DNA from: Microbacterium sp. JZ31
GTDB taxonomy: Bacteria; Actinomycetota; Actinomycetes; Actinomycetales; Microbacteriaceae
Length of the DNA: 64,000 nucleotides
Reading direction: 5' to 3'
Assembly: GCF_016805985.1 (NCBI RefSeq)
Contig: NZ_CP017661.1
Coordinates: 1,488,001-1,552,000 of the forward strand
The number at the start of each line of letters is the position of its first letter. Position 1 is the stretch's first letter. The position numbers and the translations under genes were made by a program. Shown here piece by piece: positions 26,834-36,325 of this stretch. The notes under the pieces were generated by a model. That model saw nothing but the letters and a program-made list of their open reading frames with translations, did not search any database and was not told where the DNA came from.

Positions 26834-27440
26834 CTAGGCGTCTCGGCGTTGGGCGACGATCGCGGCATGCGGTCGCACGCCCTCGTCCTGTCGTGACACC
26901 GATCGTGACGGTTCGAAGCCGGCATCGGTCAGGAGGCGGGCGAGAACAGGCGTGGGCCAGTAGTAGGCGGTCACGACGGCATGCGGGAAGCTCTCCACGC
27001 GCGAGCCCTCGAAGAAGCCGACCAGCAGGCTTCCGCCAGGTCGCGTCACGCGTGCGAGCTCGGTCAGGGCGGCCGGCATCTCCTCCGGTGGCGTGTGGAT
27101 CAGGGAAGTACCACGCCAGAACTCCCGACGCATACGCATCCGGGACGTCGAGCGCCGGAAGGGCCCCGGGCCGGAACGGCACGCCTGGAAACCGGGACTG
27201 CGCATGGGTCAAGAATTCGGGCACCATCTCGAACCCCTCGGCGGTGGCGCCCGCTCTGAACAGGAAGTCCGTCCAATGTCCTGGGCCCGAGCCGACATCC
27301 AGCACAGGGCCGCGCACGGTGCGGACCCACTGGCCGATCAACTCCTGGTCCTCGGGATGTGCCGCATCGACGGTTCCGAACAGCTCGACGTACTCACCGG
27401 CGCGCTGCCCGTACGCGCGCGCGATCTCGTGATGCGACAC
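26834..27440 (-). pseudogene. Class I SAM-dependent methyltransferase, frameshifted
   Basis: Two minus-strand frames together spell one methyltransferase. The N-terminal part starts at the GTG at 27440 (SHHEIARAYGQRAGEYVELF) and has motif I VLDVGSGPGHWTDFL. The C-terminal part continues SLIHTPPEEMPAALTELARVTRPGGSLLVGFFEG to the stop at 26834. The join is at 27106-27107, where one extra base makes TACTTCCC from an expected TACTCCC. The span of 607 bp is one more than a multiple of three. It could be a real one-base insertion or a sequencing error. Restored, it would encode about 201 residues. TAGCGT lies 7 nt upstream of the start. Confidence 0.8.
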
Positions 27441-27447
27441 GGTGTCC

Positions 27448-27466
27448 ACGCTAGCCGTGGCAGGAT
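27448..27466. promoter_or_regulatory. Compact divergent promoter pair
   Basis: The minus-strand -10 (TAGCGT, plus-strand 27448-27453) serves the methyltransferase start at 27440. The plus-strand -10-like CAGGAT (27461-27466) serves the phosphatase start at 27474. Both are 7 nt from their start codons. Only 33 bp separate the two start codons, so each polymerase footprint would cover the other promoter. Confidence 0.4.
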
Positions 27467-27473
27467 CGTCGAC

Positions 27474-28106
27474 GTGCAGCGCCTCTATGTCGTCACTCAT
27501 CCGGAGGCGACGCATCACGTCGATGGCCTCGTGGGCGGATGGTACGACTCGCACCTCACCGTACGAGGGCTGGCCCAGGCGGAGCGGATCGCCGCCTTCC
27601 TGCGATCCAGCATCCCGGCCGACGCGAGGATCCAGCTGGTGTCCTCGGATCTCGCGCGAACAGCGCAGACCGCAGCCGTCATCGGGGCCGCGCTCGGCAT
27701 CGAAGCGGAGCTCGACTCGGACCTGCGCGAGAAGTCGTATGGCATCGCGGAGGGTCGTCCACAAGCGTGGCTTGACGAGCGATTCGCGTTCCCGCCTGCA
27801 CAGGGGGAGCGGCTGGATCACGACCCGGCGATCGACGGAAGCGAGACCAAGCGCACGTGGGTGGAACGAGCACACACCGCGGTCGCCCGGCTCGAGCGAA
27901 TCGAAGCGGACTACCGTGTCGTCGTCACGCACGGCGGAACCGCGAACTGGGTCATCACGGCGTGGATGCGGATCCCTGTCGCCGCCTGCGGGTACGCCGC
28001 GTTCAAGCTGCCATCCGGTAGCGTGACGATCCTGGAGGAGGACGACCGCTTCCACAATCGGACGCTGGTCTCGCTGGGGAAGCGCGCGTACGACGGCGAG
28101 GTCTGA
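27474..28106 (+). CDS. Histidine phosphatase family protein with atypical RHG motif
   Basis: A 210-residue phosphoglycerate-mutase-fold protein. The N-terminal catalytic motif, normally RHG, reads VVTHPEATHH, so His9 is present but the flanking Arg is Thr. VGGWYDSHLTVRGLAQAERI follows, in the position where DxxLTxxG normally lies. The second half of the site, VVVTHGGTANWVI, keeps the second His. Conserved SSDLARTAQTA supplies the later Arg. This belongs to a THPE-type subgroup, and its activity is uncertain. The GTG start is 7 nt after CAGGAT. Confidence 0.85.
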   Translation: MQRLYVVTHPEATHHVDGLVGGWYDSHLTVRGLAQAERIAAFLRSSIPADARIQLVSSDLARTAQTAAVIGAALGIEAELDSDLREKSYGIAEGRPQAWLDERFAFPPAQGERLDHDPAIDGSETKRTWVERAHTAVARLERIEADYRVVVTHGGTANWVITAWMRIPVAACGYAAFKLPSGSVTILEEDDRFHNRTLVSLGKRAYDGEV

Positions 28107-28118
28107 ACGTGTCGATGC

Positions 28119-28544
28119 CTACGTTCCGGGAAACTGGACGTTGACGAACTCGCCGACCATCTCTCCGTCGAGCTCGCCGACAGGTGCCGAGGGGTGCAGG
28201 ACCGCGGTGCGGTTCGCGAACGTGACAGTGATCCGTAGCTGGTCTCCGCACGCCTGGAGCCACTCGCCCGTGGAGGACACCACAACGACGAGACACACGA
28301 CCGCTCTGCTGTCCTTGCCCTGCGCTTTTGCGGCGTAGTAGTCCGCGCCCTCAGCGTCGGCGCCCTGGTAGCGGACGGAATCTGCGTCGATACTGGTGTC
28401 CCCGCTGGTCTCCACGACGGCGGGGAGCACGTCAAGCTGTGTGCTGGCGGTGTCCAGAGGGCCATGCTCCGCGACGCACCCCGTCAGGCTGAACAGGGTC
28501 AGACCGACAACGGCGATGGCCCGCGCCCCTGATCGCTTCCGCAC
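28119..28544 (-). CDS. Putative lipoprotein of unknown function
   Basis: A 141-residue protein with a lipoprotein signal: Arg/Lys start, a VVGLTLFSLTGC lipobox and the lipidated Cys near residue 23. The mature part has no recognised domain and contains two further Cys that could form a disulfide. The GTG start at 28544 has TACTGT 6 nt upstream. It is convergent with the histidine phosphatase gene, the stops being 12 bp apart. I do not recognise the family. Confidence 0.68.
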   Translation of the reverse strand: MRKRSGARAIAVVGLTLFSLTGCVAEHGPLDTASTQLDVLPAVVETSGDTSIDADSVRYQGADAEGADYYAAKAQGKDSRAVVCLVVVVSSTGEWLQACGDQLRITVTFANRTAVLHPSAPVGELDGEMVGEFVNVQFPGT

Positions 28545-28645
28545 GCTGTCACAGTAGCGGGAAGCGCTCTCCCCACCAGCAACCCGGCGCCGGTGACCAC
28601 TTCCCGGGCGGGTAGGGACGCGCCTGGGTAAGTGGCGCCGGTGCC

Positions 28646-29089
28646 TCAGCCCCGCGTGGGCGTGTATCGGAGAACGTTTGTGTCGCGCCGCTCGAAGCCG
28701 ACAGCCTCATAGAGGCGCAGCGCTGACGTACGTGATGGGCGAGAAGTGAGGTCGAGCGTACGGAGGCGGCGACGCGTAGCCTCCGCAGTGATCGACTCAA
28801 GCAGCGAGCGTGCGACCCCACGCCCTCGCATGTGCCGGTCGACGACTACATCCTCGACCAGGCCGCGCCAGCCCGTCACGAGTGGAAACGTCACAAGTGT
28901 CGCCATTCCGACGATGCGACCCGACTCCCGAGCGACGAAGAGATCCACGCCAGGAGAGGTGATCATGGCGGCGACCCGTTCTCGATCGAACATGGCGCTA
29001 GACGACAGTTGCCTGAGGAGCATGTCGACCCGCCGTGCGTCATCATCATCTAAGGCCTGCGCGATCGTGACGTAAGTGTTTGTCGCCAT
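28646..29089 (-). CDS. GNAT family N-acetyltransferase
   Basis: A 147-residue acetyltransferase with motif A VEDVVVDRHMRGRGVARSLLESI, where RGRGVA is the acetyl-CoA pyrophosphate loop, and motif B LDLTSRPSRTSALRLYEAVGFERRDTN. The ATG at 29089 has TAAGCT 8 nt upstream. It is a solitary gene. The 212 bp upstream, to 29301, hold no gene I can support. Confidence 0.88.
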   Translation of the reverse strand: MATNTYVTIAQALDDDDARRVDMLLRQLSSSAMFDRERVAAMITSPGVDLFVARESGRIVGMATLVTFPLVTGWRGLVEDVVVDRHMRGRGVARSLLESITAEATRRRLRTLDLTSRPSRTSALRLYEAVGFERRDTNVLRYTPTRG

Positions 29090-29301
29090 GTGTCGGGAGC
29101 TTAGATGAGTCCCGCACTGACGTTACGAGCGCGCTCCGCTGGCCTTGCCGTTCACCGTCGGATGGGGAGGCTGTCGCCGTCGTCGGCTCATCGGGACCCC
29201 TCCGTTTGCTGAAAAGGCGCGTGAGAAGCGGTCCGCCGACATGGCGATCAGTGAAATGAGCGACCGAGCAGGGTCGGCTCGATGCAGCCGCGTTGCGGTC
29301 C

Positions 29302-29967
29302 CTAGACTTCCGGCGTCGCGCAGATTGCGGAAGCGCGGGTGGCCCTGAACCCCTGATCACCGGTCGCTGCTCGGAGCTGAATCAAGGCATCATCGTCGCG
29401 CCACTCGACGTTCCAGCGGCCTTCCGAGGGCAGATCGAAGAAGTTCCCGTCGCCGTCGCGCCATCTCACATCGGTTGTGACAAGCGTGAAGCTGCCGGGC
29501 GGAGCCAGGTACACCCGTCCGTGACTGCTCCATGCGCCCGACACGGCGCCGAACACGACGCGACAGCCGGCAGCGCTCTCCTGCGGGGCGATCGTGAAGG
29601 TGCTGGGAAAGAGGTTCGCGACGAGCGCTGTAACCGCCGCCACGCACCATACCGCCGCCGCAGGGATCGCACCGGCGGACAGACCGAGAGCGCGGATGAC
29701 AGGGTGGCGCCGGGACGAGAGCGACGGCGTTCCTGCCACCAAGTGGACCACGGAGAGCACGAGCCATGCGGTCCAGCAAGCGCTACCGAAGAGGAACGCC
29801 AACAGCACCATGGTGCCGGTCGCCAGGATGACGTTGCCTACGACGAAAATCGGGTAACCGGGGAGGCCGGTGAACAGAGTGACAGTGAGGGCGAGCAGAA
29901 GGACCAGCCCCACAGCCGCAAGAGTCCAGCGGAGAGCCGAATACGTGGTTGAGTTCCCGATGGGCAT
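29302..29967 (-). CDS. Membrane protein of unknown function
   Basis: A 221-residue protein with about four hydrophobic helices in the first 135 residues (for example RWTLAAVGLVLLLALTVTLF and YPIFVVGNVILATGTMVLLAF), followed by a polar, beta-rich C-terminal domain with Trp-rich ends. The start is the ATG at 29967; upstream in-frame ATGs lack support. Family unknown. It lies in the A/T-richer accessory segment. Confidence 0.65.
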   Translation of the reverse strand: MPIGNSTTYSALRWTLAAVGLVLLLALTVTLFTGLPGYPIFVVGNVILATGTMVLLAFLFGSACWTAWLVLSVVHLVAGTPSLSSRRHPVIRALGLSAGAIPAAAVWCVAAVTALVANLFPSTFTIAPQESAAGCRVVFGAVSGAWSSHGRVYLAPPGSFTLVTTDVRWRDGDGNFFDLPSEGRWNVEWRDDDALIQLRAATGDQGFRATRASAICATPEV

Positions 29968-29986
29968 GCGGCGCACGCTACCTCCG

Positions 29987-30205
29987 TCAGTCGGCCAGAT
30001 AGCCGGTGCGCGGGTCGATCCCGGATAGGAAAGCGCGAATCTCGGAGCGAATCTCATCGTCCGTGCGCGCTGCGATGTCCGATTCTCCGACCGAGAATCC
30101 ATAGTTTGCATTCGGGCCGCTCACCCAGGTGTGGTGAATCGTGCTGCCGTCTCTCACAACATCGAACTCCTCACCATTGACGACGAATCGCAGGGGTTCG
30201 GTCAC
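29987..30205 (-). CDS. Small protein of unknown function (72 aa)
   Basis: A 72-residue soluble protein starting TEPLRFVVNGEEFDVVRDG, followed by HHTWVSGPNANYGFSVGE and an acidic helix. The pattern of a short beta hairpin then a helix is seen in many small actinobacterial proteins without known role. The GTG at 30205 has GACGAT 6 nt upstream. It is 19 bp from the downstream membrane-protein gene and may be co-transcribed with it. Confidence 0.6.
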   Translation of the reverse strand: MTEPLRFVVNGEEFDVVRDGSTIHHTWVSGPNANYGFSVGESDIAARTDDEIRSEIRAFLSGIDPRTGYLAD

Positions 30206-30311
30206 GCCGCCATCGTCTCACGTCGGGTTTTCTGGCACGTTGAAGGACCGGCATCCGCGCTGCTCAACGCGTATTCGCGCGGGGAAGTGCGCTGATTCGG
30301 CATGTGGTCGT

Positions 30312-31127
30312 TCAGGGTGCGAACATCAGCGCGGCCGCGTAGGAGGAGTGGGCCCACCACATGCCCGCGACAAGAATCAGCGCAACGAAGCCGATGGATG
30401 TCAGCGAGGCCGGAGCTCTTCTGCCTGCCCGAGCCGCCACCACGATCCCTGCGATCAGGATGACCGCGGCGAGCACCTGCCAATAGACGCTCATCGCAAG
30501 GCTGAATTCCGCCTCGTCATCGCCGATCGACAAGAACAACGAGGCCACGGCGAAGAGCGTCGAGACCGACGCTGCGCAAGCCAAAGCCATCACAGTCCGC
30601 ACCCGCGTTGCACGCTCAGTGCGGACGGGCGGCTCTCCGCCGGGACGATTGACGGCGTCGCTGCCATCGGCGGCGAGGGAGCGGCGTGCGGTGAACCACC
30701 AACCGAGGGTGAGGGCCGGGCTTGCAGAGATCGCGGCGACGACCGCGGGGAGTGCAACGCCCGCGTATCCATCCTCCGAGATTCCCCCTTCAAGCACCCA
30801 GATTCCGCAAGCGGTCGTCGCGGCACCGATCGCAAGCCCGAGTGCCGCGAACGCCCACAAGTGTCGGGAGACCTTTGGTTGTCGACGCATCACCCAGCCG
30901 AGACCGTATGCGAGCGGTGAGCCGAGAAGGAGTGCACCGATTGACCCGGGAATCGTGACGTACAGAGCCAGGAGGCCATAGCCAGCCAATGCGAACAGCA
31001 GCAGAACTTGGTGGAGAACGAGGAAGCATACCCACGCTGCAATCGCACCTCGCGCGAACTCCCACGGGGTGAAGCGCATCGGTTCTCTGATCGTGCGCGG
31101 CGAGACGACGACACGAGGATCAGCCAT
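30312..31127 (-). CDS. Multi-pass membrane protein of unknown function
   Basis: A 271-residue integral membrane protein with about eight hydrophobic helices and short polar loops. The longest loop (about residue 150-175) is rich in Arg, Pro and Gly. No transport signature or catalytic motif is visible. The ATG at 31127 is preferred because TACCTT lies exactly 6 nt upstream; a start at 31214 would cross that promoter. It may be functionally linked to the membrane protein at 29.3 kb, which has a similar layout, but I see no sequence similarity. Confidence 0.68.
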   Translation of the reverse strand: MADPRVVVSPRTIREPMRFTPWEFARGAIAAWVCFLVLHQVLLLFALAGYGLLALYVTIPGSIGALLLGSPLAYGLGWVMRRQPKVSRHLWAFAALGLAIGAATTACGIWVLEGGISEDGYAGVALPAVVAAISASPALTLGWWFTARRSLAADGSDAVNRPGGEPPVRTERATRVRTVMALACAASVSTLFAVASLFLSIGDDEAEFSLAMSVYWQVLAAVILIAGIVVAARAGRRAPASLTSIGFVALILVAGMWWAHSSYAAALMFAP

Positions 31128-31203
31128 GCCGCAAAGGTATCCCGCAGCATCAGCTCGGCAGGAGGGGGCGTAGGGTTCGCTGGGTCGAACTGGTTGAGCT
31201 GAC

Positions 31204-31217
31204 ATAATGTGCATTAT
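31204..31217. repeat. Short A/T-rich inverted repeat upstream of a membrane-protein gene
   Basis: ATAATG TG CATTAT has 6-bp arms around 2 bp and stands out in GC-rich DNA. It lies 77 bp upstream of the ATG at 31127 and 64 bp downstream of the PPOX gene stop. It could be a repressor site, but no regulator gene is adjacent. Confidence 0.3.
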
Positions 31218-31281
31218 CGGCTAACGAGCTTTCCACCGGCCGGCCGTTCAGGGCGTCCTTGAGTGGCGCAACCCGCGTCCG

Positions 31282-31698
31282 TCAGATCTCCGCGGCGAAG
31301 CTCTGGGAGACGACGATGCGATCCACGTCGATGCGTAGAGCGACGCGCTCCGGGTTGGGCCGAGGCGTGCGATAACGCTCGGCATACCGGGCTTCGGCGC
31401 GACGCACCGACTCGGCGTCAGTCAGGACCTGCGCGCTGCCTTCGATCGTCGACCAGTGCCGCCCATCAACCTGGCAGGCTGCGATCCGCGGGTCGCGCCC
31501 GATGTGGACGGCCTTCAGCGAGGTCCGCGAGGTGATGACCCAGGCACAGCGCTGCTCGAGGTCGAGTGCGACGCCGACAGGCGTCACGTGCGGCCGCCCG
31601 TCCGCGCGCAGCGTCGTCAGGGTGCACAGATGCCGCTCGGTCCAGAAGCTCAGGAGGGATGCGGGAAAGAGATCCCAGCCGGGGCGCCACGAAGCCAT
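31282..31698 (-). CDS. PPOX-class F420-dependent-type protein
   Basis: A 138-residue split-barrel protein. The N-terminal half has LSFWTERHLCTLTTLRADGRPHVTPVGVALD, then TSRTSLKAVHIGRDPRIAACQVDGRHWSTIEGSAQVL, the typical order of F420- or FMN-binding PPOX-class enzymes. The C-terminus carries the LRIDVDRI strand. The ATG start at 31698 is not tied to a Shine-Dalgarno. TATATA-containing DNA at about 31737-31742 could supply a -10. The substrate is unknown. Confidence 0.85.
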   Translation of the reverse strand: MASWRPGWDLFPASLLSFWTERHLCTLTTLRADGRPHVTPVGVALDLEQRCAWVITSRTSLKAVHIGRDPRIAACQVDGRHWSTIEGSAQVLTDAESVRRAEARYAERYRTPRPNPERVALRIDVDRIVVSQSFAAEI

Positions 31699-31765
31699 AC
31701 GCTCATCGTCGCACGCGGCTTAGCCCTCCCCCTCGCTATATATCGCGTCCGCAGCCGTCCGGCGA

Positions 31766-32343
31766 TCACCGTCGGGTGGCCGCCTCCCCGCGGGTCTTGC
31801 TGCTCTCGATCGACTGGATCCACCGTTCGAGGTCACGTGCTCGGCGGAACAGCAGCACGGGAGGCGCGCCGGCGTCGGCTTCCCAGTCGCGCATCGTCGT
31901 CCGTTTGCGGCGCCAGGAACGGAAGTGCCACAACACAATGGAGTCGCGCGAGAACAGCTGGCGCCATGTCTCACGGTTGCCGGCGAAGAGCTCCTGCCGG
32001 GTCACGACGCGATGAAACGTACGCCGCGTGACTCGTAACAACGAAAACCAACGGGGATAGTCCAGGCCGATGACGAGTTCGGCCCGTGACAGCACGAGCT
32101 GCTTCCAATCACCGTATGCGCTGTCGAGCAACCACTGCTCCCCCGCCATTGCCATCTGGACCAGCACGATCTGATCCTCGAGCGGGCGCGGCACCCATGC
32201 CGGCATCCAGCCGATCTCATCGACGAGCGTCACGGGAACGCCGAGTGCCGCCCCGATGCGCAGCGCCGCAGTGGTCTTGCCGGATCCCGTGACGCCGTAG
32301 AGGAGGATGCGGCCCGGCACCGGATCGGCTGGAGATGCCGCGC

Positions 32344-32347
<4 letters not shown>
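31766..32347 (-). CDS. P-loop ATPase / adenylate-kinase-like protein
   Basis: A 193-residue nucleotide-binding protein of the adenylate-kinase or topology-modulation type. Walker A is GVTGSGKTT near residue 18. The NMP-binding-like region is LVDEIGWMPAWVPRP, and WLLDSAYGD is a Walker B-like element. Basic helices (RRKRTTMRDW) follow. The GTG at 32347 overlaps the UvrA-like gene by 4 bp (GTGA), so translation is coupled and a shared role is likely. The substrate is unknown. Confidence 0.82.
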
Positions 32348-34695
<2,348 letters not shown>

Positions 34696-34756
34696 GTGGG
34701 GCTCCTGGGAAGGGACGAGACGGGACGGGAGGAGGGGAAGCACGGATTCGGATGGA

Positions 34757-35170
34757 TCAGGCGCGCTGCTGGATGCGGATCGCATTGCCCGCGGGGTCGC
34801 GCACGGCGAAGTCGCGCACGCCGTAGTCCTGGTCGATCGGCTCCTGCACGATGTCGACGTCGGGGTGCGCCTGGATCTGCTCGAAGACGGCATCGACGTC
34901 GGGTGCGGCGAGCACGATGCCTGCGTAGGTGCCCTTCGCCATCATCTCGGCGATGGTCTGACGCTCGGTCTCGGTGATGCCGGGATCGACGGCGGGCGGA
35001 GTGAGCACGATGGCCGTGTCGGGCTGCCCGACGGGGCCGACCGTGATCCATCGCATGTTCTCGTAGCCGACGTCGAGGCGCACCTCGAAGCCGAGCACGT
35101 CCCGGTAGAACGCCAGCGAGGCCTCCGGGTCGGTGTGGGGCAGGAAACTCGTGCTGATCGTGATGTCCAT
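34757..35170 (-). CDS. VOC family protein
   Basis: A 137-residue VOC domain: HTDPEASLAFYRDVLGFEVRLDVGYENMRWITVG, an ITETERQTIAEMMAKG insert and DYGVRDFAVRDPAGNAIRIQQ at the C-terminus, where a metal-ligand Glu is replaced by Arg. The ATG at 35170 is 5 bp past the AraC stop. TAGCGT 7 nt upstream may also give an independent leaderless start. It is probably a binding or detoxification protein controlled by the AraC gene. Confidence 0.87.
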   Translation of the reverse strand: MDITISTSFLPHTDPEASLAFYRDVLGFEVRLDVGYENMRWITVGPVGQPDTAIVLTPPAVDPGITETERQTIAEMMAKGTYAGIVLAAPDVDAVFEQIQAHPDVDIVQEPIDQDYGVRDFAVRDPAGNAIRIQQRA

Positions 35171-35175
35171 GTGCG

Positions 35176-35622
35176 TCACGCTAGCGACGCTCCTTCGGGT
35201 CGGGCTTCTCGATTCCTGACCGGTCTGGTGACCGTCTTCACCACCAGCGAGGGAAGCCCGCCGAGCCCGTGCCGCGCCTCGCGCCGGTACACGCTGGGCG
35301 GCATGCCCACCAGCTCCGTGAAGCGCGAGCTGAACGTGCCGAGCGATGCGCAGCCGACCTCGAAGCACACCTCCGTGACGCTCAGGTCACCGCGTCGCAG
35401 CAGCGTCATGGCGCGCTCGATACGGCGCGTCATCAGATACCCGTACGGCGTCTCGCCGTACGCGATCTTGAACTGCCGGCTCAGGTGGCCCGCCGACATG
35501 TGCACCCCGCGGGCGAGCGCCTCGACGTCGAGGGGCTGGGCGTACTCGCGGTCCATGCGGTCGCGCACGCGCCTCAGCAGCGCGAGCTCTCGCAGGCGCG
35601 CTTCGTCGAGGTCCGTGGCCAC
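35176..35622 (-). CDS. AraC-type helix-turn-helix regulator
   Basis: A 148-residue protein that is nearly all DNA-binding domain, without a sugar-binding cupin. The first HTH is LDVEALARGVHMSAGHLSRQFK and the second is SVTEVCFEVGCASLGTFSSRFTELVGMPPSVYRR, both typical of AraC/XylS. The start is GTG at 35622. It is followed at 5 bp by the VOC gene and then the UvrA-like gene, suggesting it controls that operon. Without a sensor domain, the signal may be expression level or a small ligand. Confidence 0.9.
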   Translation of the reverse strand: MATDLDEARLRELALLRRVRDRMDREYAQPLDVEALARGVHMSAGHLSRQFKIAYGETPYGYLMTRRIERAMTLLRRGDLSVTEVCFEVGCASLGTFSSRFTELVGMPPSVYRREARHGLGGLPSLVVKTVTRPVRNREARPEGASLA

Positions 35623-35670
35623 GACACGATGGTGCCACGACCCCCGGACATCGGCCCAGGGGGAGGCGGG

Positions 35671-36291
35671 TCAGACCGCCGGCGCCTCGCCCTCGGCCCA
35701 CTTGGGCGCCGGAGGCGCCCAGTCCTCGAGCACCCGGATGAGCTCGCGCGGCGTCGTCGCGACCAGCAGCGAGTCGCGGAAGGAGCCGGCGACGAAGCCC
35801 TCCTCGACCATCCGGTCGAGCATGGTGAGCATCGGCCGCCAGAAGCCGCGCACGTCGTACAGCGCCACGGGCTTGCGATGGATGCCGAGCTGCAGCCACG
35901 TCCAGACCTCGAAGAACTCCTCGAGCGTGCCGATCCCGCCGGGAAGCGCGACGAATGCGTCGCCGAGATCGGCCATCCGCATCTTGCGCGCGTGCATGTC
36001 GGGGACGATCTCGAACGTCGTGAGCCCCGTGTGAGCGATCTCCTTGTCCACGAGCGCCTCGGGCATGACGCCGTGCACCTCGCCGCCGGCCTCGCTGGCC
36101 GCGGTCGACACGGCGCCCATGAGCCCGACGTTGCCCCCGCCGTACACGACCGCGATGCCGCGGGCCGCGAGCGCCTGCCCGACGTCGACCGCGGCGCGGG
36201 CGTAAGCGGGATCGGTCCCGGCGGACGATCCCGTGAACACCGTGATGCGGCGGATGGGTCCGGTGGCGGGGGCGTCGGGCGTGGTGGTCAT
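35671..36291 (-). CDS. LOG family protein (cytokinin riboside 5'-monophosphate phosphoribohydrolase type)
   Basis: A 206-residue Rossmann-like protein of the TIGR00730/LOG group. The motif PGGIGTLEEFFEVWTW is the signature, and YGGGNVGLMGAVS and ARKMRMADLGDAFVAL are conserved. LOG proteins cleave nucleoside monophosphates to base and ribose phosphate; the natural substrate in bacteria is uncertain. The ATG has TAGGCT (36299-36304, minus) 7 nt upstream and is divergent from the tricorn gene with only 34 bp between the start codons. Confidence 0.9.
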   Translation of the reverse strand: MTTTPDAPATGPIRRITVFTGSSAGTDPAYARAAVDVGQALAARGIAVVYGGGNVGLMGAVSTAASEAGGEVHGVMPEALVDKEIAHTGLTTFEIVPDMHARKMRMADLGDAFVALPGGIGTLEEFFEVWTWLQLGIHRKPVALYDVRGFWRPMLTMLDRMVEEGFVAGSFRDSLLVATTPRELIRVLEDWAPPAPKWAEGEAPAV

Positions 36292-36298
36292 GTTCCCC

Positions 36299-36319
36299 AG
36301 CCTACGGACGACATAGGTT
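36299..36319. promoter_or_regulatory. Compact divergent leaderless promoter pair (LOG / tricorn)
   Basis: A minus-strand TAGGCT at 36299-36304 lies 7 nt from the LOG ATG. A plus-strand TAGGTT at 36314-36319 lies 6 nt from the tricorn GTG. The expected -35 region of each falls on the start codon of the other, so simultaneous occupancy is unlikely. Confidence 0.5.
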
Positions 36320-36325
36320 GAGAGA

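Noticed and set aside
29046..29360. A 104-codon minus-strand frame between the GNAT and membrane-protein genes
   Set aside because: It overlaps both neighbours, is rich in Arg/Pro/Ser and has no start signal.
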